Source: Candidatus Omnitrophota bacterium
Lineage (GTDB): Bacteria > Omnitrophota > Gorgyraeia > JAUYCX01
DNA length: 64,000 nucleotides
NCBI GenBank assembly: GCA_030692045.1
Contig: JAUYCX010000035.1
Location: forward strand, 280,100 to 344,099
Direction: 5' to 3'
A program made the position numbers and the translations under genes. Each line of letters begins with the position of its first letter. The first letter of the stretch is position 1. Below are positions 8,835 through 15,599 of this stretch, one piece after another. The notes beneath the pieces are model-generated. The model made no database searches and had not been told where the DNA came from. It saw only the letters and a list, made by a program, of their open reading frames with translations.

Positions 8835-9224
8835 TTAGCTAAAACAATGCTCATCTAATACTTTTAAAGGATGCTTTTCTTCTCGAGTGATAAAATAAAC
8901 GCCGACATCTACACTTTTACCTCTTGTCTTTTTTAACCAAGCAACTTTGCCTAAAATTCCCTGCTGGATAATTACACAGCGCTTCTCTATTTCTGAACAA
9001 AGGTTAAGCGCACCCGTATCTAATTTTAACCAAAGTGTGGAGTCTTTTGGAACGCTTTCTTTTATGCTGCACATCAACCCTGCCTGGCTTATATTCTGAG
9101 TGTAGCCCTGCATCAGCTTAGAAATTGTTTTTCTTTTGCAAACCTTATACATAAGAGGCGATTTATAGATTAAACGAATAAACTCTCTTCTCTCGTTTTC
9201 TGGAATTTCTTTTTTTGATTTCAT
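8835..9224 (-). CDS. PilZ domain protein
   Basis: A 129-residue protein with PilZ c-di-GMP motifs: RREFIR near residue 13 (RxxxR) and QNISQAGL near 43 (NxSxxG). It is similar in layout, but not closely similar, to the PilZ protein at 6899-7267. It is probably co-transcribed with gpsA. No effector domain is attached, so any role would be as an adaptor. Confidence 0.8.
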   Translation of the reverse strand: MKSKKEIPENERREFIRLIYKSPLMYKVCKRKTISKLMQGYTQNISQAGLMCSIKESVPKDSTLWLKLDTGALNLCSEIEKRCVIIQQGILGKVAWLKKTRGKSVDVGVYFITREEKHPLKVLDEHCFS

Positions 9225-9245
9225 AAGTATGATTGATGGTTATTA

Positions 9246-9371
9246 AGCGGGTGAACGGGATCGAACCGTCATATATGGCTTGCCCCGACGCCCTCTCTTA
9301 GTATTCAGCGTCGGGATCCCGAAGAATGCTTCGCAAAACAATACATCGGGAGAAGGCCATTTTACCTCGCT
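9246..9371 (-). pseudogene. tRNA-like 3' half joined to hairpin sequence
   Basis: On the minus strand 9246-9282 is a good tRNA 3' half: loop end CAA, anticodon-stem strand GCCAT, variable ATAT, T arm GACGG-TTCGATC-CCGTT, acceptor strand CACCCGC and T73. Upstream a matching anticodon-stem strand ATGGC followed by CTTC occurs at about 9350, separated by ~70 bases made of two hairpins (CCCGA/TCGGG and CCCGACGC/GCGTCGGG). No matching D arm or 5' acceptor strand is present. It is probably a broken tRNA-Gly-like gene beside the intact tRNA-Gly. Confidence 0.45.
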
Positions 9372-9378
9372 TTATCAA

Positions 9379-9449
9379 AGCGGGCAACGGGACTCGAACC
9401 CGTGTAGGTAGCTTGGAAGGCTACTGCACTTCCTCTGTGCTATGCCCGC
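9379..9449 (-). tRNA. tRNA-Gly(TCC)
   Basis: A complete 71-base cloverleaf: acceptor GCGGGCA/TGCCCGC, D stem GCAC/GTGC, anticodon stem GTAGC/GCTAC with loop CTTCCAA (anticodon TCC), T arm ACGGG-TTCGAGT-CCCGT, and U73 as expected for glycine. CCA is not encoded. In E. coli the order Thr(TGT)-Tyr(GTA)-Gly(TCC) is found in one tRNA operon; the same three occur here in the same order, spread out by insertions. Confidence 0.95.
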
Positions 9450-9468
9450 ATAAATTTATCCACAAAAA

Positions 9469-10224
9469 CTATTCCGACTTTCTCTTTTTTCCTGTTCTTA
9501 ACTCTGCTAATTCCCAGCTATAATCATAAAGATGCAAACCCTTGCTTACAGCAATTATCTCCCCATCATCTATGCCTATTTCATCAGCCATATATTGTTT
9601 GACTAATTGAAGCCCGCCTAAATTTGAAGGAAAACCTCCCCATAAATCCCATGACCTAAAATATAAGATAAAATGCAGCCTGCCATACCGCACTCTTGTA
9701 TCAATTAAACGTAGACACGGCGGGTCAGCTAATTTTATATCCGAAGGCATACCGATTTCCATAATTGCCTGATTCGTACCAAAGCCATCGCGTTTGTACA
9801 TTTTGATCACCTCTTCTATCTGATTACAATTAAGAGGAATTTCTTTAATCATTTCCTTACCCTCGCCAGATTCTTTTACACGGGCTTTAGGGTCAACTAA
9901 ACGCTCTCCATAAGTATAATCTTCAGTAGCTGTTTTGCAACCAGTTAATAAATAACTTAAATATCCGTTAATGTATTCCATATCTGTGGGAACTGGAATA
10001 GACATCCCTTCAGGAATAATGGGAATTATCTGATGGCCGGGTTTTTTTACCCGGATGCTCACAAAATCAAATTCCAATCGCTTTTGGCCCTGATAACTTC
10101 CACGGTCAATTGTATAAACATAGCCCTTTTCCAAAATTGCCGATAAACACTGAAACCAGGCATCATCTAAGTCAAATGCTTCGATGTGGACTGGGATTAA
10201 GAATTGTTCGGTTTTGGTTTGCAT
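9469..10224 (-). CDS. thymidylate synthase-like protein (ThyA superfamily, archaeal type)
   Basis: A 251-residue protein whose C-terminal half matches the ThyA fold: ADPPCLRL holds the catalytic cysteine (Cys170), YFRSWD the phosphate-binding Arg190/Ser191, GGFPSNL the substrate-selecting Asn201, and GLHLYD the His231/Tyr233 pair. The family's usual RSCD is RSWD here. The first ~120 residues are divergent, as in the archaeal MJ0757-type enzymes. Retention of Asn favours dUMP over dCMP as substrate. The gene is inserted between tRNA-Tyr and tRNA-Gly. Function as the cell's dTMP synthase is likely but unproven. Confidence 0.72.
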   Translation of the reverse strand: MQTKTEQFLIPVHIEAFDLDDAWFQCLSAILEKGYVYTIDRGSYQGQKRLEFDFVSIRVKKPGHQIIPIIPEGMSIPVPTDMEYINGYLSYLLTGCKTATEDYTYGERLVDPKARVKESGEGKEMIKEIPLNCNQIEEVIKMYKRDGFGTNQAIMEIGMPSDIKLADPPCLRLIDTRVRYGRLHFILYFRSWDLWGGFPSNLGGLQLVKQYMADEIGIDDGEIIAVSKGLHLYDYSWELAELRTGKKRKSE

Positions 10225-10458
10225 TACTATTTGCTTAATTTACCTAAAATATTAAGTACATCCCAATCGATATTATCGACTATTGTTTTCTATTCGTTTT
10301 TCAACTCCAAAACTTCCCTAAGTTTTAAACTTTAAGTTGTGGTTTTAAGCTTTGAGTTTTTTAGGTCCTTCGTCGCTTTGCTCCTGCAAAAGTGGCCCCT
10401 CGCAACCAATCTCTTTAATAATGGTTGCTCGGGACTGCGCTTTTGCTAAAGCAAAAGC
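10225..10458. other. intergenic region with simple repeats and hairpins
   Basis: There is no ORF here. The left half has loosely repeated TTTTAAGCTTTGAGTTTT-like tracts. The right half holds a GC-rich inverted repeat region ending in a perfect GCTTTTGCTAAAGCAAAAGC hairpin (10439-10458) directly downstream of the tRNA-Tyr 3' end, which could help terminate or protect the tRNA transcript. Confidence 0.5.
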
Positions 10459-10750
10459 TGGTGGGCAGGGACGGATTCGAACCGCCGAAGCGCGAAGCGC
10501 AACAGATTTCAAGTGCCCTTAAGTTACCTTAAGGCTTGGACTATCTCATCACCTTGGCTTATAGCTTTAGGTGGTAGGCGCTTAGTCTCTGCACCTTTCC
10601 GCCACAAAACTTTGGCGGACTTGGCTCAGGATTGCCCCTGACACATTGGCCAAGGGGGTTCCCTGAATTCACCTACTTTTCCATCCCATCTTTCGAAGGG
10701 ACGCTGCATTTTCTACAGTCTGTCCCCTTTAGCCACTTGGGTACCTGCCC
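10459..10750 (-). tRNA. tRNA-Tyr(GTA) interrupted by a group I intron
   Basis: Exon 1 is 10750-10715 (acceptor GGGCAGG, D arm, anticodon strand ACAGA and CTGT). Exon 2 is 10509-10459 (AAATCTGT, a long variable arm GCGC-TTC-GCGC, T arm, CCTGCCC, A73 and encoded CCA). The joined anticodon stem-loop is ACAGA-CTGTAAA-TCTGT, giving anticodon GTA. The long variable arm and the loop match bacterial tRNA-Tyr. Between bases 35 and 36 of the tRNA lies a 205-base intron. Exon 1 also encodes the last residues of an upstream endonuclease-like ORF. Confidence 0.9.
10510..10714 (-). ncRNA. group I self-splicing intron in tRNA-Tyr
   Basis: The core shows the classical P-Q-R-S elements in order: GGGGCAA and AATCCTGAGCCAAG (P/Q), GTGCAGAGACTA (R) and GAGATAGTCC (S), with P7 formed by AGACTA/TAGTCC. 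P1 can be drawn: exon end GGGAC-AGA-CTGT pairs with intron GCAG-C-GTCCC, with the expected U.G wobble at the 5' splice site. The intron ends in G before the 3' exon AAATCTGT. It carries no ORF of its own apart from the stop codon of the overlapping upstream gene. Confidence 0.88.
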
Positions 10751-11344
10751 GTTATTATTCAAATATTCGTCAATCCAAAATTTAATTGTTCCTAATAATC
10801 TTTTGTCATTGTATCTGATATGGATTAAGCCATAAGGCAATTTTCTTTGGCTTAAATTTGGATTACCATTTCTAATGTAAGGCTTAGTAAATTGGTTTAA
10901 AGGGACATTTGTTACCTTGCTCCAATATAATTTAATTTTTTCTATCTGATGATAGGAATAGGCATAAAGATAGACTCTTAATCTTTCTTCGTTTACGCCA
11001 CAAATCTCTCTTAAGAATTTCAAAAATATTTTTATCATTTGCGGATTACTATTAGCAAAATCTACAGTGCTATTCCTTAGTGTCCCTTCTGCCCAATAAA
11101 GCATAATTCCAGCAATTTTTAATTCCTGTTCTGGAATATTAAGATTCTGTTTAAATTTAAATTGTGGCTTGTATTTATTAGTTGCGTAATTAACTTCCGA
11201 AGGAGCGCGCCGGTGTATATTATTCGTATTCATAAAACTGTATACTGACCAAAAGGAAAAACCTAATTTGCCAGCGATCTCTTTTACGCTACAGTTCTCA
11301 TCCCAATATAAATTTTTAACTCTATCGAAATCTAATTTTTGCAT
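10673..11344 (-). CDS. putative LAGLIDADG-like homing endonuclease running into tRNA-Tyr
   Basis: A 223-residue protein. Residues 1-45 look like a helix-turn-helix (VKEIAGKLGFSFWSVYSFM). From about 72, LKIAGIMLYWAEGTLRN and FANSNPQMIKIFLKFLRE resemble a LAGLIDADG-type half-domain with its acidic residue. Residues from about 196 (NGQVPKWLKGTDC...) are encoded by the tRNA-Tyr 5' exon and the stop codon lies inside the group I intron, so this tail is a by-product of reading through a tRNA. It starts 11 bases after a tRNA 3' half. The endonuclease role is a fold-level guess. Confidence 0.55.
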   Translation of the reverse strand: MQKLDFDRVKNLYWDENCSVKEIAGKLGFSFWSVYSFMNTNNIHRRAPSEVNYATNKYKPQFKFKQNLNIPEQELKIAGIMLYWAEGTLRNSTVDFANSNPQMIKIFLKFLREICGVNEERLRVYLYAYSYHQIEKIKLYWSKVTNVPLNQFTKPYIRNGNPNLSQRKLPYGLIHIRYNDKRLLGTIKFWIDEYLNNNGQVPKWLKGTDCRKCSVPSKDGMEK

Positions 11345-11354
11345 AAGATTTCAA

Positions 11355-11391
11355 AGCCGACGAAGGGAATTGAACCCCCAGCCTGATGTTT
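11355..11391 (-). pseudogene. tRNA 3' half (separated)
   Basis: Contains AA, anticodon-stem strand ACATC, variable AGGCT, T arm GGGGG-TTCAATT-CCCTT, acceptor strand CGTCGGC and T73. The anticodon strand pairs perfectly with GATGT in the 5' half at 11577-11611, which lies beyond an intact tRNA-Thr. Acceptor strands pair at six of seven positions (A3 opposite G70). The T arm is identical to that of the neighbouring tRNA-Thr, so a duplication origin is possible. Confidence 0.55.
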
Positions 11392-11418
11392 ATCCGTTCG
11401 CCGTTACAAGTTTATTTA

Positions 11419-11491
11419 AGCTGGCGAAGGGAATTGAACCCCCGACCCGCGGTTTACAAAACCGCTGCTCTACCAACTGAGCTACGCCAGC
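11419..11491 (-). tRNA. tRNA-Thr(TGT)
   Basis: A complete cloverleaf: acceptor GCTGGCG/CGCCAGC, D stem GCTC/GAGC, anticodon stem GCGGT/ACCGC with loop TTTGTAA (anticodon TGT), and T arm GGGGG-TTCAATT-CCCTT with two G.U pairs. No CCA is encoded. It lies between the two halves of another tRNA. Confidence 0.95.
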
Positions 11492-11576
11492 ATTATTACT
11501 ATTAAAAAACTATTACGGCTCAGGACTTTTTGCGAACAATCCCGAGCAAAATCAAAGACCAATAAATACAGCGAGG

Positions 11577-11611
11577 GCAAAACATCTGCTCTACCATTGA
11601 GCTACGTCTGC
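11577..11611 (-). pseudogene. tRNA 5' half (separated)
   Basis: GCAGACG acceptor strand, TA, D arm GCTC-AATGGTA-GAGC, A26, anticodon strand GATGT and loop TTTGC. By register the anticodon would read TGC (Ala), but the joined molecule would have T73 and no G3.U70 pair, so alanine identity is doubtful. The next bases (CCTCGCTG...) have no tRNA character and lead into a hairpin-rich spacer before tRNA-Thr. The 3' half is at 11355-11391. Confidence 0.5.
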
Positions 11612-11612
11612 G

Positions 11613-12497
11613 TTAATTACACTTTTTTATCGCCTCAGGAATTTTTTCGATGATATCCGAAGCAATTAAACTAAGTTGCGTTTTTTCTTTGGCTGCTAAA
11701 TCTCCTGCTAAACCATGTAAATAAACTGCTAACTTCGCCGCCTCAAATGCTTTAATTCCTTGACCTAAAAACGATGCGATCATTCCAGTTAAAACATCAC
11801 CGCATCCAGCGGTTGCCATTCCTGGATTTCCAGTATGATTTATAAAAGTATTGCCGTTGCTATCTGCAATTACAGTTTTATTTCCTTTTAAAACCAGAAT
11901 GCAATTGTATTTTTTGGCAAAGCTCTTGGCAATTTCTAATCTATTTTTTTGGACTGCATTAAGGCTAACATTTAAAAGCCGAGCCATTTCTCCGGGATGA
12001 GGAGTTAATATTTTAGGAGTTTGAAGTTCGGAGTTTGGAGTTCGGAGTAAATTTAAATAACCGATTAAAGCATTGAGTGCATCAGCGTCAATAACCATTG
12101 ACAAATTAAATTTTGCAATTATTTTTCTAATAAGTTTTTGCGTAGAAATATTTCTGGATAAGCCCGGACCCATAGCCAATACATCCACCCTTTCTAAAAA
12201 TTTTTTAATCTCTTCAAAAGAGCTTAAAGCTATGGATTTATCTTTAGTCTCCGGCAAGGGTTTAGTCATTATCTCAATTGCTATTTTTTTCTGTAAAATT
12301 CCGTTTAAACTTTTGGCAACGCCAACAGTAACTAAACCTGAGCCGCTTCTTAATGCTGACTGGGCAACTAAACAAGCAGCCCCTAACATTGAGGCGCAAC
12401 CTGCTAAAATAAAAACATGGCCAAAATCTTTTTTATTTGAATTAGGATTTCTTTGTAATAATTGCGCTGGCAACCGCATAATTTTGGGTATGTGCAA
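11613..12497 (-). CDS. nnrD: ADP-dependent (S)-NAD(P)H-hydrate dehydratase
   Basis: Repairs hydrated NAD(P)H. The protein is the C-terminal (YjeF-C/carbohydrate kinase) domain only; the epimerase domain normally fused in NnrD/YjeF is absent. Motifs are NSNKKDFGHVFILAG, AMGPGLS, LTPHPGEMARLL and the nucleotide-binding NPGMATAGCGDVLTG. Residues ~149-161 (LRTPNSELQTPK) come from a simple repeat (GTTCGGAGTTTGGAGTTCGG) inserted in frame. The ORF start overlaps acpS by 56 bases; Met7 at 12479 (38-base overlap) is an alternative start. Confidence 0.88.
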   Translation of the reverse strand: MHIPKIMRLPAQLLQRNPNSNKKDFGHVFILAGCASMLGAACLVAQSALRSGSGLVTVGVAKSLNGILQKKIAIEIMTKPLPETKDKSIALSSFEEIKKFLERVDVLAMGPGLSRNISTQKLIRKIIAKFNLSMVIDADALNALIGYLNLLRTPNSELQTPKILTPHPGEMARLLNVSLNAVQKNRLEIAKSFAKKYNCILVLKGNKTVIADSNGNTFINHTGNPGMATAGCGDVLTGMIASFLGQGIKAFEAAKLAVYLHGLAGDLAAKEKTQLSLIASDIIEKIPEAIKKCN

Positions 12498-12798
12498 TAG
12501 AAATTAAGATTTCTTTATCAAACTTTTTATCTTTGTAAATGCAAACTGGCTTTCCGTTTTTATCATTCATTATACAAATATCCTTCCAATTGATATGGGC
12601 ATTATCACCAAATGCCTTTAAAACCGCTTCCTTTGCAGCAAAGCGCGCGGCAAAATGCTGATAAGGAAAACGGCGCTTATAGGCATAATCAATTTCTTCC
12701 TCAGTAAAAACATGTTTTAAGAAACCATTTCCCCAGCGCATTATGGCTTGTTTAATTCTTTCAGTCTCAATTATGTCAATACCGCTTCCAAAAATCAT
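12442..12798 (-). CDS. acpS: holo-[acyl-carrier-protein] synthase
   Basis: Transfers 4'-phosphopantetheine from CoA to acyl carrier protein. The 118-residue length, the GIDIIETERI start (metal-binding Asp) and the FAAKEAVLKAFG motif (Glu/Lys) are diagnostic. It overlaps pdxJ by four bases and nnrD by up to 56. Its substrate AcpP is encoded at 58520-58759. Confidence 0.95.
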   Translation of the reverse strand: MIFGSGIDIIETERIKQAIMRWGNGFLKHVFTEEEIDYAYKRRFPYQHFAARFAAKEAVLKAFGDNAHINWKDICIMNDKNGKPVCIYKDKKFDKEILISIAHTQNYAVASAIITKKS

Positions 12799-13508
12799 CC
12801 GATTAACTCTTTCATCTCCACAACTGCCTGCTTTAAACCCACAAATACACTACGAGAAATTATTGAATGGCCAATGTTTAATTCTTCTATGCCTTTGATT
12901 TGTGCAATGGGACAAACATTTTGATAATTTAAACCGTGGCCGGCATTAACCCTTAAGCCAATCTTTAAAGCAAGCTGGGTTGCCTCAGCCAACTCATTAA
13001 GCCTCTCTTTAAACTCTTCTTCATTTTTACTGTGGCTATAACTTCCTGTATGTAACTCAATAAAATCTGCATTCAGCTCTTTTGCCTTTTCAATCTGTTC
13101 TTTGTCTGGGTCTATAAAAATGCTAACCGCAATTCCTTTGTTTTTCAAACGGCTAACCACATCCTTTATCAAATCTGCATTTAAGATAACATCCAATCCT
13201 CCCTCGGTGGTTAATTCCTGCCTCTTTTCAGGAACCAGAGTTGATTGATTAGGCAAAACATCTAAAGCAATATCCACAATCTCTCCTTCAACAGACATTT
13301 CTAAATTCAACCTGGTTTTCACCTTCTCTCTTAATAACCTTAAATCTCGCTCATTAATGTGGCGCCTGTCTTCTCTAAGATGCACAACAATGCTATCTGC
13401 GCCAGCTAACTCACAAATATAAGCGGCAAATATTGGGTCTGGTTCTTTTTCTCCTCTTGCCTGGCGAAGGGTGGCTACATGGTCGATATTTACACCTAAT
13501 TTCGGCAT
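12795..13508 (-). CDS. pdxJ: pyridoxine 5'-phosphate synthase
   Basis: Condenses 1-deoxyxylulose phosphate and 3-amino-2-oxopropyl phosphate to pyridoxine phosphate in the DXP-dependent vitamin B6 route. The 237-residue protein begins LGVNIDHVATLRQARG and carries VHLREDRRHI, ELHTGSY and GLRVNAGHGLNY, all conserved in PdxJ. The start is 4 bases after a tiny membrane-peptide gene. The pdxJ-acpS pairing is common in bacteria. Confidence 0.96.
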   Translation of the reverse strand: MPKLGVNIDHVATLRQARGEKEPDPIFAAYICELAGADSIVVHLREDRRHINERDLRLLREKVKTRLNLEMSVEGEIVDIALDVLPNQSTLVPEKRQELTTEGGLDVILNADLIKDVVSRLKNKGIAVSIFIDPDKEQIEKAKELNADFIELHTGSYSHSKNEEEFKERLNELAEATQLALKIGLRVNAGHGLNYQNVCPIAQIKGIEELNIGHSIISRSVFVGLKQAVVEMKELIG

Positions 13509-13512
13509 AGTT

Positions 13513-13623
13513 TTAAAAATGTGTCTTGGTTAAAACACCATTAATATAAAACCAAGTAAAAACTGCTAAAACAAGCGAGACAAATTTTAACCACAAATTG
13601 TAACTAAACCACTTTTTGATCAT
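13513..13623 (-). CDS. 36-residue CdaR/YbbR-like membrane peptide
   Basis: A short ORF, MIKKWFSYNLWLKFVSLVLA..., 36 codons. It has a basic N-terminus and one membrane helix with an N-x-WLK-x-x-SL-x-LA pattern that is the start of CdaR/YbbR proteins, which bind and regulate the diadenylate cyclase CdaA. None of the YbbR repeat domains follow. The start overlaps the cdaA stop by four bases (ATGA) and it ends 4 bases before pdxJ, so it is embedded in the operon. It is either a remnant or a minimal CdaA partner. Confidence 0.6.
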   Translation of the reverse strand: MIKKWFSYNLWLKFVSLVLAVFTWFYINGVLTKTHF

Positions 13624-14384
13624 TTTCTCTTTTTATAGATTAAAAAATCTTTTAAGGCAGTGATTAAAACATCTTCGGTTTCAATTTTGATAAATTTTCC
13701 CTCATAAGCAAGGGCAATATCTCCGGTCTGTTCAGAAACCATTACTACAACTGCGTCAGTCTGTTCAGATAAACCAACAGCTGCACGGTGGCGGCTGCCA
13801 GTTATCTTTTCGAATTTTGGATTTTCTGACAAAGGAAACAAACAAACTGCAGAGATAATTTTCTCGCCCCTTATTACCACACCTCCGTCATGCAAAGGAG
13901 AGTTAGGCATAAAAATACTTTGCAAAATTTCAGATTTTACTTTACTATCTAAAGCTACTCCACTTTCCGTATAGGTGGAAAGCTTACTTTCCCCTTCTAA
14001 AGCCATTATTGCGCCAATCTTTTTTTTAGAAAGTTCGCTAACGGCTGATGCGATTTCCTTTATTACAGCCACGATATCTTCCTCTGCTAAAACTGGAGCA
14101 AAGAGGTGTTGCTGGCCTAACTTGGCTAAACCCTGGCGAAACTCCGGCTGAAAGATTATCAAAATTCCTATAATAGAGATAGCAAAGAATCTGGTCATCA
14201 ACCAATTAAGGGTGGTTAAACCAAAAACTTGAAAAACAAAAAAAGCAATAATCAAAAGGATTATTCCTTTTAAAACCTGGAAGGCGCGTGTACCTTCAAA
14301 AAATACAACTATCTTGTAAATTACAAACCAAAGAATAATAATTTCAATTAACGGCTTTAGTGCTTCCCAAATCGCTAAAATCAT
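13620..14384 (-). CDS. cdaA: diadenylate cyclase CdaA (c-di-AMP synthase)
   Basis: Makes cyclic di-AMP from two ATP. Three membrane helices fill residues 1-~80, followed by the DisA-N (DAC) domain with its two signatures: LHDGGVVIRG (DGA variant with Gly) near 165 and GSRHRAAVGLSE near 193. The 254-residue length is typical. In Firmicutes cdaA is followed by cdaR; here it is followed by the 36-codon CdaR-like peptide. It sits 2 bases downstream of folP. Confidence 0.95.
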   Translation of the reverse strand: MILAIWEALKPLIEIIILWFVIYKIVVFFEGTRAFQVLKGIILLIIAFFVFQVFGLTTLNWLMTRFFAISIIGILIIFQPEFRQGLAKLGQQHLFAPVLAEEDIVAVIKEIASAVSELSKKKIGAIMALEGESKLSTYTESGVALDSKVKSEILQSIFMPNSPLHDGGVVIRGEKIISAVCLFPLSENPKFEKITGSRHRAAVGLSEQTDAVVVMVSEQTGDIALAYEGKFIKIETEDVLITALKDFLIYKKRK

Positions 14385-14386
14385 CT

Positions 14387-15589
14387 TTAATTATACAAAA
14401 TTGAGTTGGTTATTTTTACAACCTGTTTTATGGCGCGGCAATCATGCACGCGAACAATATTTGCCCCATTTACAATTGAAGTAACTACTGCCGCGGCTGT
14501 GCCCATTAACCTCTCTTGAGGCTCTAAATTCAATATTTTACCAATAAATGATTTTCTCGACGGACCAATAAGAATGGGCCTACCTAAACTTCTTAATTCC
14601 GCAAGGCGCCTGATAATTTCTAAATTCTGTTCTTTAGTCTTAGCGAAACCAATACCTGGGTCAACAATTATTTTTTCTGGATTTATACCAAAAGATACCG
14701 CTATATCCATAGATTTCTTAAGCGACTCAAGTATTTCTCCCATCAAATCTTGATAGCAAGGTTTTTTTTGCATTGTTTGAGGCTTACCTTTTATGTGCAT
14801 TAACACAACCGCTGCCCTTTCTTTTTTAATTACCTTAAGCATCTTAGGATTATTTTGTACTCCCATAACATTATTGACTATGCTTGCACCACAATCTAAT
14901 GCCATTCTGGCAACTTCTGGTTTATAAGTATCTATGGATAAAGGCAGATTAATTTTCTTAGCAATTTTCTTTATCACAGGAATTGTGCGGTTTATCTCAT
15001 CTTTTAAAGAAACCGGCTTTGCACCTGGACGAGTAGATTCGCCTCCGATATCAATAATGTCTGCGCCATCTTTAACCAACCCATCTATATGGCGATAGAT
15101 AAAATCTAAATCTACCTTTCCCCATAAGCCATCACCGCTAAAAGAGTCAGGTGTCAAATTTACTATTGCCATTAGTTTTGTACGCCTACCTAATTTCATT
15201 TGAGAATTCTTTAAAAGAAGTATAAATTCTTGGCGTGCATAATTTTCTAAAAGATTTTTTATCTGTCCAGAAATTTTCTTAAGGCTTGCTGGCTGTTTCT
15301 CTAGTTTTTCCACAAAGCGGTTTAGCTGACTTAAATTCCCCATTACCAAACAATCGCTAAATTTAGCCCTTCCAGTTATGGCATCTCTGTTAACTGCCAC
15401 ATCGGCATTTAGGGAAAGCATTTCTTGTTTTAAAATATTAGCGATCCAGGAGGGAACTTTTTTAATCCTGATTACTTGGCTTACGGCCTTGGCAGACATA
15501 ATATCAATTGCGGCCTTATCGACATTTATTTCTTTTAAAAGGTGGTTCAAGTGGCTTTGATTAATAACAGTTATGGCTTGGATATTCAT
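14387..15589 (-). CDS. folP: dihydropteroate synthase with N-terminal extension
   Basis: Couples p-aminobenzoate to the pterin in folate synthesis. The catalytic TIM-barrel domain occupies residues ~130-400, with LMAIVNLTPDSFSGDG, DIGGESTRPGA, SIDTYKPEVA and LIGPSRKSFIG. The first ~125 residues form an extra domain also seen in some anaerobe FolP proteins; its role is not known to me. It lies 10 bases downstream of ftsH. FolK, which makes its pterin substrate, is at 33.7 kb. Confidence 0.93.
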   Translation of the reverse strand: MNIQAITVINQSHLNHLLKEINVDKAAIDIMSAKAVSQVIRIKKVPSWIANILKQEMLSLNADVAVNRDAITGRAKFSDCLVMGNLSQLNRFVEKLEKQPASLKKISGQIKNLLENYARQEFILLLKNSQMKLGRRTKLMAIVNLTPDSFSGDGLWGKVDLDFIYRHIDGLVKDGADIIDIGGESTRPGAKPVSLKDEINRTIPVIKKIAKKINLPLSIDTYKPEVARMALDCGASIVNNVMGVQNNPKMLKVIKKERAAVVLMHIKGKPQTMQKKPCYQDLMGEILESLKKSMDIAVSFGINPEKIIVDPGIGFAKTKEQNLEIIRRLAELRSLGRPILIGPSRKSFIGKILNLEPQERLMGTAAAVVTSIVNGANIVRVHDCRAIKQVVKITNSILYN

Positions 15590-15599
15590 TACTGGCTTA

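Noticed and set aside
11355..11611. Joined tRNA halves as tRNA-Ala(TGC)
   Set aside because: Anticodon register gives TGC, but there is no G3.U70 pair and the discriminator is T, both against alanine identity; left unnamed.
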